NCBI GenBank assembly: GCA_003153295.1
Contig: PLXY01000011.1
Span: forward strand, 302,053 to 366,052
Source: Parachlamydiales bacterium
GTDB taxonomy: Bacteria > Chlamydiota > Chlamydiia > Chlamydiales > Rhabdochlamydiaceae
DNA: 64,000 nucleotides
Direction: 5' to 3'
Of the stretch, positions 17,971 through 26,570 are shown piece after piece (the first letter of the stretch is position 1; each line of letters opens with the position of its first letter). Position numbers and translations under genes: made by a program. Below the pieces are notes generated by a model, which worked only from the letters and a program-made list of their open reading frames with translations, had not been told where the DNA came from and did no database searches.

Positions 17971-19429
17971 GCAACTTCTCGAGGAGAAATTTTTAACTCC
18001 GCTCGATCTTTTTTTTGCCGATCTGCACGCTCCCCAAACACAGAGTGAAAGAGCTTTTTTTGCAGCGCTCATGGCCGTTTCTCGAGAGGGCCATCTCTGC
18101 TTAGACCTCGAACATTTGACACTTCCGGATGCCCTTCTAGCCCCTGTTCTTGAAGGCGCTAAAACAGTCTCTTCCCTCTATATCCGTCGTTTAAGCAATC
18201 TTTTTTATTTAGAGAGAAATTACGATCACGAGACCCGTATTTTCAATGAGCTCCAACACCTTTCCTTCAAAGTAAAGCCGCTTGACTACTTACATAGCGC
18301 TGGATTAACCGAAGAGCAACAGAAAGCCTTGGACTTGGCGCTTTCCCATACGCTAACCATCATTGAAGGGGGCCCTGGAACGGGAAAAACCTTTTTGACA
18401 TCTCATTTGGTCCAAGCGATGGGCCCGTCTGCACGGGTGATTTTAGCGGCCCCAACAGGAAAAGCAGCAGCACGGTTGAAGCAATTCAATCCGCAGGCAA
18501 TCTGTGGAACGCTCCATTCGATTCTAGGGATTAAATCGCAGCAGCAGCTCGCAAGGGGTAAGTCTTATGTCCAAGCCGATCTTATCATCATCGATGAATC
18601 TTCGATGATCGATGCCAGACTACTGGCTTTTTTCTTAAGTTCAATACACGCCGGACAACGGGTCGTTTTTTTAGGAGACGGCAATCAACTTCCTCCTGTG
18701 GAATCAGGAAGTCTATTTACCGATCTTGTCGATCTTCTCCCCACAGCGCATTTACGCAAATGCCTACGGTCGGACCGTCTTGAAGTGTTGCAGCTAGCCA
18801 GAGATATCCTAGAGGGTAAGCCGGTCACGCCTCATCAGACGCTCTCCAAAGAATTCATTTTACAAAAGGCCTTGGAAAACTTTCCCCATCCTTCTCAAAA
18901 AGAAACCGTCTCCCATGAAAACAGTTTTTGCATTTTATCACCTGTACGGGAAGGCCCTTTTGGAGTGAATGTCTTGAACGAAGAGATTTTTCAGCTCTTT
19001 TACCGACGCATGAAACCCCAAGATGTATGGGCTGTACCTATTTTGATTACACGGACCGATTACGAAGCTGGGCTTTATAACGGAGAAGTCGGCCTCTTAT
19101 GGAGAAAAAAAGAAAAACTTCTTCATGCTGAGTTTGCTTCCGAGCAAGGAATGAGAAAAATTCCCGCTAGCGCACTTCCGCCTTATGAACTGGGGTATGT
19201 TCTTTCCGTGCATAAAAGTCAGGGGAGTGAATTTGATCATGTTCTTGCTCTTGTGCCTCCAGGCTCTGAAAAATTTGGCCGCGAAGTGCTCTATACAGCT
19301 GTGACAAGAGCTAAATATTCGGTGGTTCTTTGCGGGGACGGTGAAACGGTCCAAAAAACGGCAAGCCGTTCAAGTCATCGAAGATCAGGACTTAAGATGC
19401 GTTGGGAATTGAAGGATCAGAAGACCTGA
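17963..19429 (+). CDS. recD: RecD helicase subunit of exonuclease V
   Basis: A 488-residue SF1B helicase. It shows Walker A 'IIEGGPGTGKTFLTSHL', Walker B 'IIIDESSMIDARL', 'FLGDGNQLPPVESG', and the C-terminal 'YVLSVHKSQGSEFDHV' and 'YTAVTRAKYSVVLCG'. I chose the ATG at 17963, which overlaps the recB stop by 8 nt and has CGGAGG just upstream; an upstream in-frame ATG at 17882 lies deep inside recB. It is shorter than E. coli RecD (608) but has all the helicase motifs. It moves on the 5'-ended strand and licenses RecBCD nuclease activity. The stop codon falls inside a hairpin (19411-19435). Confidence 0.94.
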   Translation: MFEQLLEEKFLTPLDLFFADLHAPQTQSERAFFAALMAVSREGHLCLDLEHLTLPDALLAPVLEGAKTVSSLYIRRLSNLFYLERNYDHETRIFNELQHLSFKVKPLDYLHSAGLTEEQQKALDLALSHTLTIIEGGPGTGKTFLTSHLVQAMGPSARVILAAPTGKAAARLKQFNPQAICGTLHSILGIKSQQQLARGKSYVQADLIIIDESSMIDARLLAFFLSSIHAGQRVVFLGDGNQLPPVESGSLFTDLVDLLPTAHLRKCLRSDRLEVLQLARDILEGKPVTPHQTLSKEFILQKALENFPHPSQKETVSHENSFCILSPVREGPFGVNVLNEEIFQLFYRRMKPQDVWAVPILITRTDYEAGLYNGEVGLLWRKKEKLLHAEFASEQGMRKIPASALPPYELGYVLSVHKSQGSEFDHVLALVPPGSEKFGREVLYTAVTRAKYSVVLCGDGETVQKTASRSSHRRSGLKMRWELKDQKT

Positions 19430-19435
19430 TCCTTC
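19411..19435. terminator. Hairpin between convergent recD and rpsT
   Basis: A perfect 10-bp stem (GAAGGATCAG / CTGATCCTTC) with a 5-nt AAGAC loop. It contains the recD stop codon and sits just past the rpsT stop, so it could end both transcripts. The following T-runs are short on both sides, so termination strength is uncertain. Confidence 0.5.
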
Positions 19436-19445
19436 TTAAGAATGC

Positions 19446-19751
19446 CTAAGCAATTTTTACAGTGAGACGAGATTTCGTACGAGCTGCTTTATTGAGCTTA
19501 TAACGGCCGGTTTTAACACCTTTGTCCATTAAGCTATAAAGAGCGCTAAGACGTTCTTTCATCACGGCTTGGTCGCCTTTTGCAACAGCTTCTTCAAAAG
19601 AGCGTACAGCTGTTGTCACGGTAGCTTTGAAGCTACGGTTTCTAAGACGTGCTTTCAAACTTTGTTTATCACGTTTCTGTGCAGACGTAATACGTGCTTT
19701 TTTCTTTTTCTCTGCCGCAGGTGCTCCGCCGGCTTTTTTTTCTTCTGCCAT
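19446..19751 (-). CDS. rpsT: 30S ribosomal protein S20
   Basis: A 101-residue basic protein. The core 'SAQKRDKQSLKARLRNRSFKATVTTAVRSFEEAV' and 'YSLMDKGVKTGRYKLNKAARTKSRL' is the three-helix S20 fold, which binds 16S rRNA early in 30S assembly. The N-terminal 15 residues (Ala/Gly/Glu/Lys-rich) are an extension compared with typical S20 of 85-90 residues. The ATG has AAGGA upstream. In Chlamydia rpsT also lies near rpoD. Confidence 0.95.
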   Translation of the reverse strand: MAEEKKAGGAPAAEKKKKARITSAQKRDKQSLKARLRNRSFKATVTTAVRSFEEAVAKGDQAVMKERLSALYSLMDKGVKTGRYKLNKAARTKSRLTVKIA

Positions 19752-19782
19752 AAATATCCTTAACCGTTAAAATCATCCAATT

Positions 19783-20247
19783 ATGCGATTTGCAAGGTTT
19801 AAATTCAACGGTTCTTCATTCCTAATCTGGGTGGCAGGCCTCATTATGGCCGGTTTTTTAATCAGTGCTAGCCTCGATCTCTGGGGTTATTTACGTCTTG
19901 AAAAAAGGACTATAGCCTCGGTTCACCGCTGGAAAGTTATTGAAAAATCATCTTCTCAATTTGCCCTCAGAGCGTCCTATTCCTTCGAATTCCAAGGAAA
20001 AAGCTATCGCGGTAAAACCACCTTTTCTAAGCCCTACCACCTCAATCACTTAAGTGCAGAAAAGCAGATTAAAAGCTATAATTCACAAATCTGGCCTGTT
20101 TGGTATCAATCTAGCCACCCCGATCATTCCTCTCTGGACCGTGTCTTCCCATTAAAAAAATGTCTTTACACTTTGACGGCTCTAGGCATCTTTTTCTACT
20201 TTGTCTACCTTAAACAGACCTATTCTTCATCTTTTTCAATATCTTGA
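19783..20247 (+). CDS. DUF3592-like two-helix membrane protein
   Basis: A 154-residue protein with transmembrane helices at about 15-35 and 125-143. Between them lies an extracytoplasmic beta-rich stretch ('ASYSFEFQGKSYRGKTTF', then 'WPVWYQSSHPDHSSLDRV') that matches the layout of DUF3592 proteins, whose function is unknown. It is divergent from rpsT with a 31-nt spacer. The ATG is the first in the frame. I cannot assign a role. Confidence 0.55.
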   Translation: MRFARFKFNGSSFLIWVAGLIMAGFLISASLDLWGYLRLEKRTIASVHRWKVIEKSSSQFALRASYSFEFQGKSYRGKTTFSKPYHLNHLSAEKQIKSYNSQIWPVWYQSSHPDHSSLDRVFPLKKCLYTLTALGIFFYFVYLKQTYSSSFSIS

Positions 20248-20337
20248 TTCTAAGACTATTACACACTTTAATTAAAGTTTTTATAATATTTTAATTTTTA
20301 TTACATATAATCTATTTATTTTAATTAAAAAAACATA

Positions 20338-20343
20338 TATAAT
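20338..20343 (+). promoter_or_regulatory. Likely -10 element in an AT-rich leader
   Basis: A perfect TATAAT lies in a very AT-rich 100-nt tract (20248-20350) upstream of the gene at 20379. The -35 at 17-nt spacing (TTTATT) is poor, so the AT-rich upstream region may act as an UP-like element. An AGAGG Shine-Dalgarno follows at about 20369. Confidence 0.4.
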
Positions 20344-20378
20344 AGTTGTTATAACAAAAAGTTTAACTAGAGGTTTGT

Positions 20379-20939
20379 ATGATGTTGAATATGGTGTTTA
20401 GTGTAGGGGAAGCTTTAATGCTTACCTCAGAAAAGACGAAGAACCTTTCCTTGACGGATGAAAAAGTTAATGAGATAGTAAATGATACGCTTCCACAAAT
20501 GTATGGCGCATTAGAAGGAAAGGACCCCGTTGGTCTTGGAACAGCGATATCCCTTATCGGTCAAGCTATTCGCGAGGTTGTTGTCCTGATTTTTACTAAT
20601 TCCAAAGAATCAGAACAACGCTTGGGAGAACTTCGTTCGAGTTTTACGAAGACGATGTTCGTTTTAGCTAAGCGAAATTTCTTAAGTAACCCTAATGATA
20701 AAGAAGCAGAATTAGTAGAGTTAACTTATGTCTCATTATTCAACGATGTAATGAAAAGGACCGCTCAAACCAAAGGAAGCGGCGATGACAGGACACAAGC
20801 CACTGTAGAAGGTTTATTAATAGGAAATCTGAATAATTTGCTAACTCGTGATCTGTCAGTTGCAAAAAGCGTTTCAGAACATGTGAAGGCAATGCAGTTA
20901 TGTGCGGATGCGCCGATTGCCCGATTTACAATTGAGTAA
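20379..20939 (+). CDS. Hypothetical protein
   Basis: A 186-residue soluble, mostly helical protein that I do not recognise. There is no signal peptide or clear transmembrane segment, although 'AISLIGQAIREVVVLIF' is hydrophobic. The middle is helical and charged. An AGAGG Shine-Dalgarno precedes the ATG at 20379. It is transcribed toward the CoiA-like gene (convergent, 14-nt gap). The AT-rich upstream region suggests it has its own promoter. Confidence 0.6.
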   Translation: MMLNMVFSVGEALMLTSEKTKNLSLTDEKVNEIVNDTLPQMYGALEGKDPVGLGTAISLIGQAIREVVVLIFTNSKESEQRLGELRSSFTKTMFVLAKRNFLSNPNDKEAELVELTYVSLFNDVMKRTAQTKGSGDDRTQATVEGLLIGNLNNLLTRDLSVAKSVSEHVKAMQLCADAPIARFTIE

Positions 20940-20953
20940 ATAAAGTCTGACGT

Positions 20954-21706
20954 TTAAAACGTAGAACTTTCAAGGAGTCTATAAATTAAATATTTATAGG
21001 CTCCTTTCCATTTAGCCCACCGGCGTCGTTTTTGATATCTTTTCGCAATTTTCTTCAAATGTCCGATATCGTGCTTGGCCCTCTCATATAGATCGCCTTG
21101 GAAGGATAATGTCCAGGTACGGGAAAAAAGAGGTTCTAGGGTTTTTCTTTGAGGTTGCTTTAGATCGACCCAGATTTTAGGCCCTCGAAAGACTCTTTTG
21201 GAGGCATGGCAGACATCAAATTGGTCATAAAAGGATCTGCCATCGGTATAAAAGGTTGTCGTTTGGCTTCTTAGGTATTCTTCGGCAGGAGTGAGTCTAA
21301 ATCGATTATATCTCCGGTCATGGAGGATCCAAACGGGGGTAAAGCCTAATTTCAAGTAATCTTCGCACCGATTTTTAGCCTCTAGGAGGGAAAGAGGCGA
21401 GCATTGGACTTCAAAAACAATCTTTTCTTCATCCCAATGGGCATCGGCGATCCTATTTAAGAACCTTTTCTCCAGGGCAAGGCTGGGGATTAGAGATTTT
21501 AGATGGAGCTGGATCTGCAAATGTGTTAGACTTTTACCATGCTGCCGGCAAGAAGCGGGCCTGCGCACATGGTAAAAATGTGTTTGACGCCTGCCTCCTG
21601 CTCTAATGCGTACAAAGCCGTGACATTCGGGACATGTATAGGACTGGTCTCGGATGGCATGGGAAGCTAAAACTAGGGAAGAGTGGTCGAAAGCATAGAG
21701 TTGCAT
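20954..21706 (-). CDS. CoiA-like competence/nuclease family protein
   Basis: A 250-residue protein with the CoiA layout. The N-terminal half has a zinc-ribbon-like 'YTCPECHGFVRIRAG' (Cys25, Cys28) followed by 'QTHFYHVR', and a central restriction-endonuclease-like core, 'EKRFLNRIADAHW..EEKIVFEVQCSPLS', has the D-x10-E-x-Q pattern of the PD-(D/E)xK fold. In Gram-positive bacteria CoiA promotes recombination of imported DNA. Its presence in a chlamydial genome suggests a DNA-uptake or repair role, which is inference. It is divergent from rpoD. Confidence 0.75.
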   Translation of the reverse strand: MQLYAFDHSSLVLASHAIRDQSYTCPECHGFVRIRAGGRRQTHFYHVRRPASCRQHGKSLTHLQIQLHLKSLIPSLALEKRFLNRIADAHWDEEKIVFEVQCSPLSLLEAKNRCEDYLKLGFTPVWILHDRRYNRFRLTPAEEYLRSQTTTFYTDGRSFYDQFDVCHASKRVFRGPKIWVDLKQPQRKTLEPLFSRTWTLSFQGDLYERAKHDIGHLKKIAKRYQKRRRWAKWKGAYKYLIYRLLESSTF

Positions 21707-21876
21707 GAGAAACTCTTCCTCACTGAAGAAAGACTATAAAAATAAATCTTTTTCTTCAATTTGCCAAGACTGAACTTGTTAGATTGGTCCATTGAAGAGG
21801 AAATCTTTTATTTCTTCAGTTATACAAGAGTCCTATTGACAACAACGCCTTTTCCGAACAAAATCTTAAGAATTGC

Positions 21877-23541
21877 ATGAGTAAAGGAAATTTTTCTAAC
21901 GTTTTCACACAGCAGCATCAGCAGAAGATCGAAGAGCTAGTAGCCCTTGCGAAAGAACAAGGCTACATCACGTACGAAGAGATCAATGAAATTCTGCCGA
22001 TGAGCTTCGACTCGCCTGAACAGATCGACCAAGTGTTGATCTTTTTAAGCGGGATGGACATCCAAGTCCAGAACCAAGCCGAAGTCGAACGTCAAAAAGA
22101 GAGAAAAAAAGAAGCTAAAGAACTCGAAGGCATGACGAAAAGGCCTGAAGGGACTTCCGATGATCCTGTCCGGATGTACCTTAAAGAGATGGGCTCGGTT
22201 CCTCTTCTGACGCGAGAAGAAGAAGTGGAAATTTCCAAAAGGATCGAAAAAGCCCAAATCCAAATCGAAAAAATCATCATGCGTTTCCGTTATTCCACAC
22301 GCGAAGCTATCTCGATTGCCAATTATCTGATTCATAACAAAGAGCGTTTTGACAAGGTCATCACGGAAAAAGAAGTCGCTGATAAGCCGCATTATGGCAG
22401 CGTTCTTCCTAGGCTTGCAGGACTTCTCAAGCAAGAAGATGCTATACTCGAAAATCATTTCGTTCTGATGAGAGATCCTGAGCTGAAAAAAACCGACAAA
22501 GCTAAAATCTTAGAAGACATCGAAAAATGCCGCATCCGCACTCAAGCCTATTTGCGCCAGATGCACATCCGCCATAACATCATCGAAGACTTTGGCGAAG
22601 TGATCATGACAGCTTATGACCGATTCCTTTCTCTTGAAAAAGAGATGCAGGAATTGATTCCAAGGGCAGAGAAAAATAAATTTGCCGCTGCAAAACTCGT
22701 TGCTATCCAACGGAAACTCTTAAAGCGAGAACTTGCTGCCGGCCGCACCCTCGAAGAATTTAAAAAAGACGTCCGCATGCTCCAGCGCTGGATGGACAAG
22801 AGCCAAGAAGCCAAGCGCGAGATGGTCGAATCAAACTTGCGTCTGGTGATTTCAATCGCTAAAAAATATACCAACCGCGGACTTTCCTTCCTCGACTTGA
22901 TCCAAGAAGGGAACATGGGCCTGATGAAGGCTGTGGAAAAATTTGAATACCGCCGCGGTTATAAATTCTCGACTTACGCAACCTGGTGGATCCGACAAGC
23001 GGTGACTCGCGCGATTGCCGACCAAGCCCGTACGATCCGTATTCCTGTCCACATGATCGAAACGATCAACAAAGTGCTCCGCGGTGCAAAAAAACTCATG
23101 ATGGAGACAGGCCGTGAGCCGACTCCTGAAGAACTCGCCAATGAACTCGGTTTAACGCCTGAGCGTATCCGTGAGATTTACAAAATTGCTCAGCATCCGA
23201 TCTCTCTACAAGCAGAAGTCGGTGATGGCGGAGAAAGTCAATTCGGAGACTTCCTTGAAGATACTTCAACAGAATCTCCCGCGGAAGCGACGGGATATTC
23301 GATCTTGAAAGACAAGATGAATGAAGTTCTCTCGACATTGACTGATCGTGAAAGAACTGTTCTTATCGAACGTTTTGGCCTCCTCGACGGAAAGCCTAAA
23401 ACTCTCGAAGAAGTGGGACTCCGTTTCAAAGTGACCCGCGAACGCGTCCGTCAAATTGAAGCGAAAGCTCTGCGCAAAATGCGCCATCCTACCCGTTCAA
23501 AACAACTTCAAGCCTTTCTTGATCTCCTAGAAGGGGAATAG
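21877..23541 (+). CDS. rpoD: RNA polymerase primary sigma factor (sigma66)
   Basis: A 554-residue sigma70 family protein of the primary type. The order is region 1.1, region 1.2 '[29 protein letters not shown]', region 2 '[64 protein letters not shown]' with the -10-binding residues, region 3, and region 4.2 '[30 protein letters not shown]'. It recognises most housekeeping promoters. A near-consensus TTGACA lies at 21836-21841, but the -10 (CAAAAT) is weak and no clear Shine-Dalgarno precedes the ATG. The spacer between regions 1.2 and 2 is long, as in Chlamydia. Confidence 0.96.
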   Translation: MSKGNFSNVFTQQHQQKIEELVALAKEQGYITYEEINEILPMSFDSPEQIDQVLIFLSGMDIQVQNQAEVERQKERKKEAKELEGMTKRPEGTSDDPVRMYLKEMGSVPLLTREEEVEISKRIEKAQIQIEKIIMRFRYSTREAISIANYLIHNKERFDKVITEKEVADKPHYGSVLPRLAGLLKQEDAILENHFVLMRDPELKKTDKAKILEDIEKCRIRTQAYLRQMHIRHNIIEDFGEVIMTAYDRFLSLEKEMQELIPRAEKNKFAAAKLVAIQRKLLKRELAAGRTLEEFKKDVRMLQRWMDKSQEAKREMVESNLRLVISIAKKYTNRGLSFLDLIQEGNMGLMKAVEKFEYRRGYKFSTYATWWIRQAVTRAIADQARTIRIPVHMIETINKVLRGAKKLMMETGREPTPEELANELGLTPERIREIYKIAQHPISLQAEVGDGGESQFGDFLEDTSTESPAEATGYSILKDKMNEVLSTLTDRERTVLIERFGLLDGKPKTLEEVGLRFKVTRERVRQIEAKALRKMRHPTRSKQLQAFLDLLEGE

Positions 23542-23545
23542 TGAA

Positions 23546-23565
23546 TTGGAGTGTAGCGGTCTCGA
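23546..23565 (+). repeat. Partial copy of the tRNA-Ala 3' end (possible att site)
   Basis: Twenty nucleotides that match 28822-28841 in direct orientation with one mismatch. That segment is the 3' end of the tRNA-Ala gene, from the T loop to the base past the discriminator. The rest of the tRNA is missing here. This is the arrangement left by integration at a tRNA 3' end, so it probably marks the left boundary of an island. Confidence 0.7.
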
Positions 23566-23607
23566 GCTAATTTTTCCCCTATAATGAAATAAGACCAAAA
23601 CCTACTG

Positions 23608-23636
23608 TTGAATTTCCACTTCCAATCGTCTATATT
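23608..23636 (+). promoter_or_regulatory. Sigma70-type promoter for the threonine aldolase gene
   Basis: TTGAAT (23608-23613) and TATATT (23631-23636) with the ideal 17-nt spacer. Transcription would start near 23643, a short distance before the ATG at 23664. Confidence 0.65.
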
Positions 23637-23663
23637 ATAGATTCATTTTAGTAGAGTTTTTAC

Positions 23664-24713
23664 ATGACTCAAAAGAAAATCTGTCTTGCTAGTGATAATT
23701 GGACGCCAGCTCATCCCCTAATCATCAAAGCCATCGCTGAAGCAAACGAAGGCTACGCCCCTTCTTATGGTTCTGATGTTTGGACTGAAGAAGCTAGTGG
23801 TCTTATTCAAAAAATTTTTAAAAGGAAATGCAAGGTCTTTATTGTCCCTACAGGCACGGGAGCAAATATTTTTGCTCTTAGACTTTGCTGCAAGGCTTAT
23901 GAATCGGTTATTTGTACAGATATTGCTCATATCCACTATCAAGAATCCGGGGCTTCGGAAGCTCTCGTTGGATGTAAACTTTTAACGATTCCACATAAAG
24001 AGGGCAAAATCACACTTGATGAAATTGCAAAAAAACTAAAAAAAGAAAGAGCTTTTGGGAAACATTCTACCTCCCCTCGTCTCTTATCGATTACTCAACC
24101 TACCGAAATAGGCACAGTTTACACCCTTAAAGAACTTAAAGCGCTCGCGAAGTTATGCAAACAGGAAAATCTTCTACTCCACATTGACGGGAGCCGTCTA
24201 TGTAACGCAGCGGTTAGCTTAAATACATCCTTACACGAAATTGCGGAAGCGGCTCATGTTGATATCCTTTCTCTGGGAGGGACTAAAAACGGATTAGTGG
24301 GAGCCGAAGCTCTTGTGATTTTTAATCCCTCTTTGCAAGAAGGCAGTGATCACTTACAAAAGCAAATGCTGCAATTACTTTCGAAGATGCGATATCTGTC
24401 TGCGCAATATATTGCATTTTTTAAGAATGACTTATGGCATACACTTGCCACTCAAGCAAATCAAAAAGCGCAAGAGATTGCCTCTCTCATCAAATCCACC
24501 CCAGGTCTTTCTTTAAGTTACCCCGTGGAAACCAATCAGATTTTCTTTACTGCGCCTTCGTCATGGATTCCTCTTATTCAAGAGAAAATATTTTGCTACC
24601 CTTGGGATGCTGAAAAAAATGAAGTTCGTTTTATCGCTTCTTGGAATACTTCAGAACAAGATATCAAAGCTATACGATCCATCCTTGCCGAAATATCAAA
24701 ACATTCAAAATAG
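23664..24713 (+). CDS. Threonine-aldolase family PLP enzyme
   Basis: A 349-residue protein of the beta-eliminating lyase/L-threonine aldolase family (fold type I PLP). The N-terminus 'LASDNWTPAHPLIIKAIAEANEGYAPSYGSDVWTEEA' and the PLP-lysine region 'DILSLGGTKNGLVGAEALVIF' match low-specificity threonine aldolases, which split threonine into glycine and acetaldehyde. The AlaX-type gene starts 10 nt after its stop, so the two are probably cotranscribed. It lies inside the island next to a tRNA-type boundary, so it may have been acquired together with the AlaX gene. An aldolase or related beta-eliminating activity is likely; the exact substrate is not shown. Confidence 0.82.
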   Translation: MTQKKICLASDNWTPAHPLIIKAIAEANEGYAPSYGSDVWTEEASGLIQKIFKRKCKVFIVPTGTGANIFALRLCCKAYESVICTDIAHIHYQESGASEALVGCKLLTIPHKEGKITLDEIAKKLKKERAFGKHSTSPRLLSITQPTEIGTVYTLKELKALAKLCKQENLLLHIDGSRLCNAAVSLNTSLHEIAEAAHVDILSLGGTKNGLVGAEALVIFNPSLQEGSDHLQKQMLQLLSKMRYLSAQYIAFFKNDLWHTLATQANQKAQEIASLIKSTPGLSLSYPVETNQIFFTAPSSWIPLIQEKIFCYPWDAEKNEVRFIASWNTSEQDIKAIRSILAEISKHSK

Positions 24714-24722
24714 AAGAATCTT

Positions 24723-25445
24723 ATGACATCTCTTCTCTATCTAGACAATTCTTATCTCAAGGAAATGGAAGCGACAATAATTGAAATTGCAAGAGAACCC
24801 GAGGGGCCACAAAGATGGCTTCTCGTCTTAGATAAAACTATCTTTTATCCTAGAGGAGGCGGTCAGGCAACTGATCAAGGATTTCTATTCGCAGATCATT
24901 GGAAGGGAAAAGTAAGCCAAGTTTTGCAAAAAGAGGGTAAAATTCTTCATTATGTTGAAGGTGATCAACCTCCATCCGTTGGAACATTGGTTAAAGGAGT
25001 TTTGGATTGGGATAGGCGCTATCTCAACATGCGACTTCACTCAGCGGGTCATGTTGTTGATTTTGCTCTATATCTTTTAGGATATTCCCCCTTTCCACTG
25101 ATGCCTTTCAAAGGAGAGCATGAGAAAAAACCAATGATTTACTATCAAGGGATAATAGAAAAAGATTTTCAAGAAGAACTTGAAAAGAAGGCAAATGAAC
25201 TAGTTGCTCAAGACTTATCTTTTTCTTTCCGTTTGGCGGATCACCAAGAACTCGAACGCGAGGCCATTTATCTGCAACCAGGACTACCCAAAAACAAACC
25301 CTTAAGACTTTTAACTTTACAGGGAGTAGGAAGCGTAGCTGATGGAGGAACTCAAGTTCACAGCACCTCCGAAGTGGGTCGTATTTCTATCCTGCCTATA
25401 GAACAGAAAGATGGCATGACGCTGATCCGTTATCGAATCAGCTAA
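24723..25445 (+). CDS. AlaX-type alanyl-tRNA editing protein
   Basis: A 240-residue trans-editing protein. It has the beta-barrel segment 'VLDKTIFYPRGGGQATDQGF', the zinc motif 'RLHSAGHVVDFAL' (HxxxH) and, near the C-terminus, 'DGGTQVHSTSEVGRI'. In most family members the last motif reads C-GGTHV; here the Cys position is Asp and the His has shifted two residues. These proteins hydrolyse Ser- or Gly-tRNA-Ala mischarged by AlaRS. It lies 10 nt after the aldolase gene, in the same operon. The changed motif could alter metal binding or specificity. Confidence 0.84.
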   Translation: MTSLLYLDNSYLKEMEATIIEIAREPEGPQRWLLVLDKTIFYPRGGGQATDQGFLFADHWKGKVSQVLQKEGKILHYVEGDQPPSVGTLVKGVLDWDRRYLNMRLHSAGHVVDFALYLLGYSPFPLMPFKGEHEKKPMIYYQGIIEKDFQEELEKKANELVAQDLSFSFRLADHQELEREAIYLQPGLPKNKPLRLLTLQGVGSVADGGTQVHSTSEVGRISILPIEQKDGMTLIRYRIS

Positions 25446-25450
25446 TCTAG

Positions 25451-25564
25451 AAAGTTGACTTTGAAGATGGAAAATATCAAAACCAATGCCTTAATCTGGC
25501 ATTGAATAGGTTACACAATGAAAAAGCTGGAGACATAATTATTTCTGACCCTATACTAAAATAG
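25451..25564 (+). pseudogene. 3' remnant of an unidentified gene
   Basis: An open frame of 37 codons without a start codon, ending 'NEKAGDIIISDPILK' and a TAG. Its last part (25517-25548) is a copy of the 32-nt direct repeat that recurs at 28774-28805. A stop immediately upstream and the lack of a Shine-Dalgarno argue that this is a gene tail cut off by rearrangement. The same DNA in another frame reads MKKLET followed by a stop, so the coding frame is uncertain. Confidence 0.4.
25517..25548 (+). repeat. Inner direct repeat, left copy
   Basis: Thirty-two nucleotides that match 28774-28805 with two mismatches (first 21 identical). Together the pair brackets the genes from 25753 to 28576. Confidence 0.8.
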
Positions 25565-25568
25565 AACC

Positions 25569-25590
25569 ATGGCGCTTCGCGCTATTTTTT
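25569..25590 (+). terminator. Intrinsic terminator of the aldolase-AlaX operon
   Basis: ATGGCGC, TTC loop, GCGCTAT (25569-25585), followed by TTTTT. It lies just after the gene remnant and ends the transcript started at 23.64 kb. From here to 25752 I see no other gene. Confidence 0.75.
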
Positions 25591-25752
25591 ACGATTTTCT
25601 TAACTTCTTGGACATAAATATCACAAATGCATTACATTTTTGGCTGTACTTATTGACTTAAGTTCATTTTCTAGCGATCTTTGCCTTTGATTGGGCCCTT
25701 TAACTCTTGATTGAGAATTGGATTTTATTAAATTTAATTATAGGAAAAAATT

Positions 25753-26268
25753 ATGAATGAAAATATTGCTCTTTTCAAATCTCAATTAGATTCTATTTCA
25801 GCCGACATTAAACACATCCAAGCATTGCTAAAAGATGCTAATGTTCCGTCTGAAATCCGCCACTCATGCAAAAAAGAAACTTCAACCTATGGATTTGGCG
25901 GATTTGAAGCCTTTGGATTTGACCACGGGGTTGAAACCACAAAATATCTCGTTTGGAATGTATACCAAAACAATGGAAACCAATCCGATTGGTATTTGTT
26001 ATACGAGGAGATTGAACAAAAGATAGAATTTAGACCGGACTTGCGTGTTCCTGCGGGCGACTTAATAACAAGAGTCAGAAAACCTTTGATTGAGTGTAAA
26101 GCCCCGATCAGAATTGAAATGTATGGTTTTTTAGAAGGTTTCATCGAAGAAGTCTCAAAAAAACTAAAATTGCAGGACTTTAAAGAAGCGCAAAGAGGCG
26201 TACATAGTGCAATTCGGCAATTCTTGTCTCTGCAACCTGAAGTAAAAGAGCAAATCGTAAGGAACTAG
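25753..26268 (+). CDS. Island hypothetical protein
   Basis: A 171-residue soluble protein I do not recognise. The N-terminus (1-35) is helical and charged; a Gly/Phe-rich patch 'STYGFGGFEAFGFDHG' follows; the middle has aromatic beta-type stretches ('YLVWNVYQNNG', 'WYLLYEEIEQKIEF') and the C-terminal helix ends the protein. An AGGA lies 8 nt before the ATG. The next gene starts 5 nt after its stop, so the two are an operon. They sit inside the inner repeat pair, beside the AbiE genes. The pair could be a second small defence or toxin-antitoxin module, but no catalytic motif is seen. Confidence 0.6.
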   Translation: MNENIALFKSQLDSISADIKHIQALLKDANVPSEIRHSCKKETSTYGFGGFEAFGFDHGVETTKYLVWNVYQNNGNQSDWYLLYEEIEQKIEFRPDLRVPAGDLITRVRKPLIECKAPIRIEMYGFLEGFIEEVSKKLKLQDFKEAQRGVHSAIRQFLSLQPEVKEQIVRN

Positions 26269-26272
26269 AGAT

Positions 26273-26521
26273 ATGAAATTTGAGTTGGTAAGTTACAAAT
26301 CGGGAAGAAGCAAAGAAGCTTTGATGAAAACAGAAGTGACCATCGAAGAACTAGAATATCTATATGGATTGGTTGATCGAGAGCTCACTATGAGCGACGC
26401 CCTTTACGGATTTGCGGGTGGCACTAGAAAAGAGCGCTCTCTTATGCAAAAAATGCATGCGAAACTGGATAAAATGCTTCAGTGCCAAAAGATGCCCGAA
26501 AAAGAGCTTCTTAATCTATGA
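26273..26521 (+). CDS. Small island protein, partner of the preceding gene
   Basis: An 82-residue helical protein of unknown family. It has mixed charge and no transmembrane segment. The ATG lies 5 nt after the stop of the 171-residue gene, so it is very likely translated from the same transcript. The size (82 after 171 residues) and tight pairing resemble toxin-antitoxin or immunity pairs, but that is a layout argument only. The convergent abiEii gene ends 50 nt downstream. Confidence 0.6.
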   Translation: MKFELVSYKSGRSKEALMKTEVTIEELEYLYGLVDRELTMSDALYGFAGGTRKERSLMQKMHAKLDKMLQCQKMPEKELLNL

Positions 26522-26570
26522 AAGCTCGTTTTTGTCACCTTTCTACAATGAAATAGAAGTAGATTTTCCC

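Noticed and set aside
21836..21864. rpoD promoter with TTGACA
   Set aside because: The -10 is weak and would leave almost no leader before the ATG, so it was not listed as a feature.
23546..23565. A second tRNA-Ala gene
   Set aside because: Only the 3' end is present; no D arm, anticodon arm or acceptor 5' strand is found near it.
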